Assembly (NCBI RefSeq): GCF_018614055.1
Contig: NZ_JAGGPB010000032.1
Span: 115,254 to 179,253 of the forward strand
Length of the DNA stretch: 64,000 bases
From: Streptomyces sp. ISL-98
GTDB lineage: Bacteria; Actinomycetota; Actinomycetes; Streptomycetales; Streptomycetaceae
Reading direction: 5' to 3'
The notes under the pieces are model-generated. The model was given only the letters and a program-made list of their open reading frames with translations. It was not told the DNA's origin and ran no database searches. Positions 59,554-64,000 of this stretch are shown piece by piece; positions within the stretch are counted from its first letter, which is position 1; each line of letters opens with the position of its first letter. Position numbers and translations under genes: made by a program.

Positions 59554-61509
59554 ATGTCCCCCGATCAACCCGCCCGCCGCGATCATCCCGATCACCCCGC
59601 TCATCGCGATCACGCTCAGAGCAGCAGCGAAGCGCCCTACCTGGAGCTCCTCGCGCGCGGGGCCGCCCCCGACGCCTACGAGCGACCTGTGCTGGTCGCC
59701 CGCGCGGACGGCGCGTCGTCCGAGACGATCGCCGCCCTGGAAGCCGCGAAGCACCAGGCGCTGCGGGTACGCGCCGAGCTGGAGGGGCGGCGGCGTCGCG
59801 AGGCCGAACTGTCCGCGCTGTACGAGACCGCGCACGACCTGGCCGGGCTGCGTGATCTCGACGCCGTACTCGCGGCCATCGTGCAGCGGGCCCGCTCGCT
59901 GCTGGGCACGGAGGTCGCGTACCTCAGCCTCAACGACCCGGTGGCGGGTGACACGTACATGCGCGTGACCGAAGGGTCCGTGTCGGCGCGCTTCCAGGAA
60001 CTGCGGCTCGGCATGGGCGAGGGCCTCGGCGGGCTCGTCGCCCAGACCGCCCGCCCCTATGCCACCGAGAGCTACTTCGACGACCCGCGCTTCCAGCACA
60101 CCGGGATCATCGACTCGGGCGTACGCGACGAAGGGCTCGTCGCGATCCTCGGCGTACCCCTGACGCTGGGCAGCCAGGTGATCGGCGTCCTCTTTGCCGC
60201 CGACCGCCGCGCCCGCGTCTTCGAACGCGAACAGATCGCCCTGCTGGGGTCGTTCGCGGCCCACGCCGCCGTCGCGATCGACACGGCCAACCTCCTGGCC
60301 GAGACGAGGTCGGCGCTCGCCGAGCTGGAGAAGGCCAACGAGATCATCCGCGACCGCAGCGGCGTCATCGAGCGCGCGTCCGACGTGCACGACAGGCTCA
60401 CCGAACTGGTGCTGCGCGGCGGCGGAGTGCACGACGTCACGAGCGCGGTCTCCGAAGTGCTGGACGGGACGGTCGAGTTCACGGACACGGGCGTCGATCC
60501 CGCCGGGGCCGGCGGTCACGCCGTACGGCGCGGCGACGACTGGGTCGCCACCGTCTCGGCCGGCGGCGAACTCCTGGGCGCACTCGTCCTGCACGGCCAC
60601 CCCGCCCTGGACCCCGTCGACCAGCGCACGCTCGAACGCGCCGCCATGGTGACGTCGTTGCTGCTGCTGGCCCGCCGCTCGGCGGGCGAGGCCGAGCAGC
60701 GCGTACGCGGCGAACTCCTCGACGACCTGCTCGACGCCCCCGACCGCGAACCCCGCCTCCTGCACGAACGTGCAGCCCGGCTGCACGCCGACCTCGACGC
60801 GCCCCATGTGGTCCTCGCGGCCCGCATCGAAGCGCCGTACTCGGCCACCGCAGACCGGGAGAGCGCAGACCGCCAACGGCTCTGGTCCGCCGCCTCGCAC
60901 CTGGCGGCGACCCGGCACGGCCTGGCCGCGGCCCGTGACGGCGGCACTGTACTGCTGCTCCCGCTGAGCACCGGCGACAGTGCGACGGCCCTCGCCGGGC
61001 AGGCCGCGAAGCACCTGGGCGGCGCGCTGCACGAGCCCGTCACGGTGGGAGCGTCGGCGCCGGTCGACGCACCGGCTGCTCGTCCGGGTGCGATAGCCGG
61101 GGCGTACGAGGAAGCCCGCCGCTGCCTCGACGCGCTTCGGCTGCTCGGTCGCTCGGGGGAGGGCGCGGCGGCGGAGGACTTCGGCTTCCTGGGCCTGCTG
61201 CTCGCGGACGGCCGGGACAGCCGCGCCGGCAGCGCCATCGAGGGGTTTGTCCGGCGCACGATCGGCGAGGTGGTCGAGTACGACCGGCGCCGCGGCACCG
61301 ACCTGATCCGCACCCTCGACGCGTACTTCGCGTGCGGGATGAGCCCGGCCCGTACGAAGGACGAACTCCACGTCCACGTCAACACGGTGGCGCAGCGCCT
61401 GGAACGGATCGGCAGGCTGCTGGGCCAGGACTGGCAGTCGCCAGCCCGCGCGCTGGAAGTCCAACTGGCGTTGCGATTGCACGGGTTGGCGTCGGCGGTG
61501 ACGCGCTGA
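59554..61509 (+). CDS. GAF domain PucR/CdaR-type transcriptional regulator
   Basis: This 651-residue protein has an N-terminal helical segment (40-80), a GAF domain at about 85-265 (VQRARSLLGTEVAYLSLNDP), a short coiled coil, a GGDEF-like spacer domain at 290-560 and a C-terminal PucR-type helix-turn-helix at about 585-645 (LDAYFACGMSPARTKDELHVHVNTVAQRLERI). It probably senses a metabolite and activates the adjacent catabolic genes. The ATG at 59554 is one of three close candidates (TTG 59542, GTG 59548). Confidence 0.87.
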   Translation: MSPDQPARRDHPDHPAHRDHAQSSSEAPYLELLARGAAPDAYERPVLVARADGASSETIAALEAAKHQALRVRAELEGRRRREAELSALYETAHDLAGLRDLDAVLAAIVQRARSLLGTEVAYLSLNDPVAGDTYMRVTEGSVSARFQELRLGMGEGLGGLVAQTARPYATESYFDDPRFQHTGIIDSGVRDEGLVAILGVPLTLGSQVIGVLFAADRRARVFEREQIALLGSFAAHAAVAIDTANLLAETRSALAELEKANEIIRDRSGVIERASDVHDRLTELVLRGGGVHDVTSAVSEVLDGTVEFTDTGVDPAGAGGHAVRRGDDWVATVSAGGELLGALVLHGHPALDPVDQRTLERAAMVTSLLLLARRSAGEAEQRVRGELLDDLLDAPDREPRLLHERAARLHADLDAPHVVLAARIEAPYSATADRESADRQRLWSAASHLAATRHGLAAARDGGTVLLLPLSTGDSATALAGQAAKHLGGALHEPVTVGASAPVDAPAARPGAIAGAYEEARRCLDALRLLGRSGEGAAAEDFGFLGLLLADGRDSRAGSAIEGFVRRTIGEVVEYDRRRGTDLIRTLDAYFACGMSPARTKDELHVHVNTVAQRLERIGRLLGQDWQSPARALEVQLALRLHGLASAVTR

Positions 61510-61521
61510 GGACGGACATGC

Positions 61522-61563
61522 AAAGGCGCGCGTGAAGGCTACAGGGCCTCCACGCGCGCCTTT
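61522..61563. terminator. Strong bidirectional terminator
   Basis: AAAGGCGCGCGTG at 61522-61534 pairs perfectly with CACGCGCGCCTTT at 61551-61563; the 16-base loop contains a further 4-bp stem (AGGC/GCCT). A run of A on one side and T on the other lets it work for both converging genes. Confidence 0.85.
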
Positions 61564-61576
61564 CTGTCTGCTCGAC

Positions 61577-62959
61577 TCAGACGCTACGAGCACCGGCGAC
61601 CGGGGCATCGGAGATACCCTGGGCCGGTCCGGCCTCGATGTCCCCCAGGTCCCGGTTCCGGGTCTCCTTCGCGCACGCCACGGCGACGATCGTGATCAGC
61701 GTGGCTGCGATGACGTGCAGGGCGATCGGGGTGGAGCTGCCGTAGTCCACGAGGAGGGCGGTGGCGATCAGCGGAGCGGGAGCGCCGGCGGCGACCGAGG
61801 CGAACTGGGCGCCGATGGAGGCGCCCGAGTAGCGCATGCGGGTCGCGAACATCTCCGAGAAGAAGGCCGCCTGCGGTGCGTACATCGCCCCGTGGAAGAC
61901 CAGTCCGACGGTGACGGCGAGGAGGAGATTCCCGAAGCTCTTGGTGTCGATGAGCATGAAGAACGGGAACATCCAGAGGCCGACGCCGATCGCGCCGAGC
62001 AGATAGACGGGCCTGCGGCCCACCTGGTCCGAAAGGGCTCCCCAGGCGGGGATCACCGCGAAGTGGACTGCGGAGGCGATCAGTACGGCATTGAGTGCTG
62101 TCTGCTTGCTCAGCTCCGCCGCGGTCGTCGCGTAGACGAGGATGAATGCGGTGATGACGTAATAGCTGATGTTCTCGGCCATACGGGCGCCCATTGCGAC
62201 CAGCACATCGCGCCAGTGGTGGCGCAGGACAGCGATGATCGGCATCTTGTCGGCGCGCGCCTCGGCTCCTTTGCGGGCCTCGGCCTGCGCCAGCGCGGCT
62301 TTGAATACCGGGGATTCATCGACAGAGAGACGAATCCACAGGCCGACGATCACCAGCACGCCGGACAGCAGGAACGGTATGCGCCAGCCCCACGCGAGGA
62401 ACGCGGACTCCGACAGCAGCGCGGTCAGCGCGGAGAGCACCCCGGTGGCGAGCAACTGCCCGGCGGGCGCCCCGGTTTGCGGCCACGACGCCCAGAAGCC
62501 ACGGCGCCCCGCGTCCCCGTGCTCGGACACCAGCAGTACGGCCCCGCCCCATTCGCCACCGAGGGCGAAGCCCTGCACCAGACGGAGCACGGTGAGCAGG
62601 ACGGGAGCGGCGGAGCCGATGGTGGCGTGGGTGGGCAGCAGCCCGATCGCGAAGGTGGCGCCGCCCATCACCAGCAGACTCAGCACCAGCAGCTTTTTGC
62701 GGCCGAGGCGGTCACCGTAGTGCCCGAAGACGAGCGCCCCTATCGGCCTGGCCGCGAAGCCGACGGCGTAGGTCAGAAAGGACAGCAGGGTCCCGACGAG
62801 GGGGTCCGAGCCGGGAAAGAACAGCTTGTTGAATACCAGAGCGGCGGCGGACCCGTACAAGAAAAAGTCGTACCACTCGATGGTGGTCCCGATGAGGCTC
62901 GCGGCGACAATGCGCTTGAGTGAACTGGGCGTTGGCGGAGCGGTTGCTGGGGCGGCCAT
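61577..62959 (-). CDS. MHS family MFS transporter (organic acid type)
   Basis: This 460-residue transporter has 12 membrane helices and the metabolite:H+ symporter signatures GTTIEWYDFFLYG at the first helix, GHYGDRLGRKKLL (motif A) and LVQGFALGGEWGGAVLL. Relatives carry citrate, alpha-ketoglutarate, shikimate or short organic acids. The ATG at 62959 has GGAAG eight bases upstream; 15 more residues upstream are possible but not family-like. Its position beside 3-hydroxybutyrate dehydrogenase suggests it imports 3-hydroxybutyrate or a related acid (inference). Confidence 0.9.
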   Translation of the reverse strand: MAAPATAPPTPSSLKRIVAASLIGTTIEWYDFFLYGSAAALVFNKLFFPGSDPLVGTLLSFLTYAVGFAARPIGALVFGHYGDRLGRKKLLVLSLLVMGGATFAIGLLPTHATIGSAAPVLLTVLRLVQGFALGGEWGGAVLLVSEHGDAGRRGFWASWPQTGAPAGQLLATGVLSALTALLSESAFLAWGWRIPFLLSGVLVIVGLWIRLSVDESPVFKAALAQAEARKGAEARADKMPIIAVLRHHWRDVLVAMGARMAENISYYVITAFILVYATTAAELSKQTALNAVLIASAVHFAVIPAWGALSDQVGRRPVYLLGAIGVGLWMFPFFMLIDTKSFGNLLLAVTVGLVFHGAMYAPQAAFFSEMFATRMRYSGASIGAQFASVAAGAPAPLIATALLVDYGSSTPIALHVIAATLITIVAVACAKETRNRDLGDIEAGPAQGISDAPVAGARSV

Positions 62960-63328
62960 GAGTACCACTTCCGGACAGTTGGCGGGGACGTTCCGTGTCG
63001 CCACACCGTAGAAACGCGCAGGTCAGCGGCCCATGTGGCGGGACACCATAGTTCTCGGTACGGCTGTGCCCGCGGCCACCATGACAGGCACTTGGACGCT
63101 GGGAGGTCCCGGGAGCGTTTTCACGGTCGCGTGGAAGGACCCTCGTGCACGGATGGAACTGTGCGTCCCGGACGAGAAGGGCCGATACGCGCCGGCCCAG
63201 GCACGATTTCTGCAGGAGCAGTTGAGCGCGCGTCGGCCCCGCCTCCAGAACGCAACCGCCGCAGTCCGACCGGTGTGGTGTACGCACCGGTCACTGCGGC
63301 GGCAGTGGTTTCCGCGGGGAGGACAGTG
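62960..63328. other. 369-base gap, no supported gene
   Basis: A 100-codon frame (63033-63335, plus strand) crosses this gap, but its product has no recognisable domain and only its first two thirds show normal codon bias. It could be a lineage-specific gene or the remains of one. I see no clear promoter. Confidence 0.4.
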
Positions 63329-63766
63329 TTACTGACTGGTAGGCGCCGACATGTGCAGCAGTCGTTCGGTGATCTCCCGGTATTGCCTGAGCGCGAGCCG
63401 TAGTTCCTCGGTCTGTGCATCGGTGTCCTGGTCCTGCCAGCTTGCGTGCAGGACGCGGCGCCGTTCGGTGAGGGTGTTGGTGAACTGGGTGGCGATGTCG
63501 TCGAAGACGGCGTCGGCCTCCTCCACCGCCTTGTGTGGGCTGTCGACGAAGTTGTTCAGGGCCTGTTGGAGGCGCAGGGAGAGTTTGTCCCGTTCGCCCT
63601 GCGGGACCAGTTCCGGGCCCGGCGGGCGATCGGGGCGGTCCGCGGTGGTGCCGCGCTCACGCTGTGCGTCAGCGGATTCGGTGCTGGGTGTCTGCGGGGG
63701 GCGAGGGGGCGCGGGATTCGGGCTTCCGGTCTGGGGGTGCGGTGCGTGTTCGGCGTTGTGTGACAT
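63329..63766 (-). CDS. Hypothetical protein with Pro-rich head and helical tail
   Basis: This 145-residue protein has a proline-rich, disordered N-terminus (HPQTGSPNPAPPRPPQTPST) and a helical C-terminal domain (SLRLQQALNNFVDSPHKAVE, DAVFDDIATQFTNTL, RLALRQYREITERLL) that could form a coiled coil. I recall similar domains in uncharacterised Streptomyces proteins but know no function. The ATG at 63766 has AAGGGAAG upstream; an earlier GTG would add 14 residues. Confidence 0.65.
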   Translation of the reverse strand: MSHNAEHAPHPQTGSPNPAPPRPPQTPSTESADAQRERGTTADRPDRPPGPELVPQGERDKLSLRLQQALNNFVDSPHKAVEEADAVFDDIATQFTNTLTERRRVLHASWQDQDTDAQTEELRLALRQYREITERLLHMSAPTSQ

Positions 63767-63836
63767 CAGGTGCTGCTTCCCTTCGCGTGGCGTCGGTTCA
63801 GTGCCCACGGCGCGTGGCCGCGGTCGTCGGGGGACT

Positions 63837-63858
63837 GGGGGGGGGGGGGGGGGGGGGG
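63837..63858. repeat. 22-base poly-G run
   Basis: An uninterrupted G tract of 22 bases occurs near the window end and is followed by GGCC-rich sequence. Such a run is rare even in Streptomyces. It may be a sequencing or assembly artefact; the bases after it (63859-64000) contain no gene I can support. Confidence 0.7.
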
Positions 63859-64000
63859 CCGGGGCCGCCCGCCGCCGCCGCGGCCCCGCTGTCCGGTGGC
63901 AACTGCCCTTAGGAGGCTGCGCCGCACACCCCCGCCCCCCCCTTAACCTGCCGCCTCCGCTCCCCGGGCGCGCGGCACGTCCGGTCGGCGGGCGGCCGCG

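Noticed and set aside
1..64000. CRISPR array or antibiotic biosynthetic gene cluster
   Set aside because: No regularly spaced direct repeats or cas genes, and no polyketide, NRPS or RiPP core genes were seen.

Overview
The window is a stretch of a Streptomyces (or very close actinomycete) chromosome. The sequence is very GC-rich throughout, codons end in G or C, and the genes belong to families typical of that genus: a mycothiol-dependent isomerase-type protein, an F420-type nitroreductase, GAF/ANTAR proteins, SpoIIE-type phosphatase, TerD, an apolipoprotein N-acyltransferase, and several small Streptomyces-only membrane proteins. Many genes have a TANNNT-like hexamer 6-7 bases before the start codon and no Shine-Dalgarno sequence, which suggests leaderless transcription.

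Left part (1-25.4 kb): a sugar locus (end of a ROK protein, a secreted alpha-galactosidase, and a divergent binding protein plus two permeases with no ATPase); a TmrB-like/NUDIX fusion convergent with a metallo-beta-lactamase-fold hydrolase; an M20 peptidase; a geranylgeranyl-reductase-like flavoprotein; a deazaflavin-type oxidoreductase divergent from its probable TetR repressor; a two-component system; an MFS exporter divergent from a MarR regulator; and at 18.6-21.5 kb a very large RNA-repair-like enzyme. That enzyme joins an MJ1316/DUF504 domain, an endonuclease/exonuclease/phosphatase domain, a 2H phosphoesterase and a eukaryote-type poly(A) polymerase. It is followed by a second MFS transporter divergent from a ROK regulator that overlaps a proline-iminopeptidase-like gene.

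Middle part (25.4-36.1 kb) looks like an accessory or stress island. It holds a GAF/PAS/SpoIIE-type phosphatase whose stop codon lies inside a transposon-end hairpin, a truncated TnpB remnant, three ANTAR proteins (two with GAF domains), a STAS protein, an intact and a decayed YihY/BrkB protein, a PRC-barrel protein and very small membrane proteins. It ends at a 3' fragment of a tRNA-Gly gene, which looks like an old attachment site.

Right part (36.1-64 kb): an operon of a SHOCT protein and a MacB/FtsX-type ABC exporter; an anti-sigma-type ATPase; a Cds1-like PLP enzyme; a DeoR regulator; a large membrane-anchored lipase-like protein convergent with a beta-helix/AAA fusion; a short Streptomyces repeat element beside an Rv1733c-like gene; a MOSC protein; a double TerD protein; an HpnB-like glycosyltransferase; a glutamate-racemase-like gene; an O-antigen-ligase-like protein divergent from Lnt; NUDIX; and a probable 3-hydroxybutyrate utilisation cluster (dehydrogenase, PucR-type regulator, MHS transporter). 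The last 240 bases contain a 22-base G run that may be an assembly artefact.

The most interesting content is the four-domain RNA-end-processing enzyme, the ANTAR/GAF/STAS/phosphatase island with its transposon and tRNA scars, and the TmrB-NUDIX fusion.
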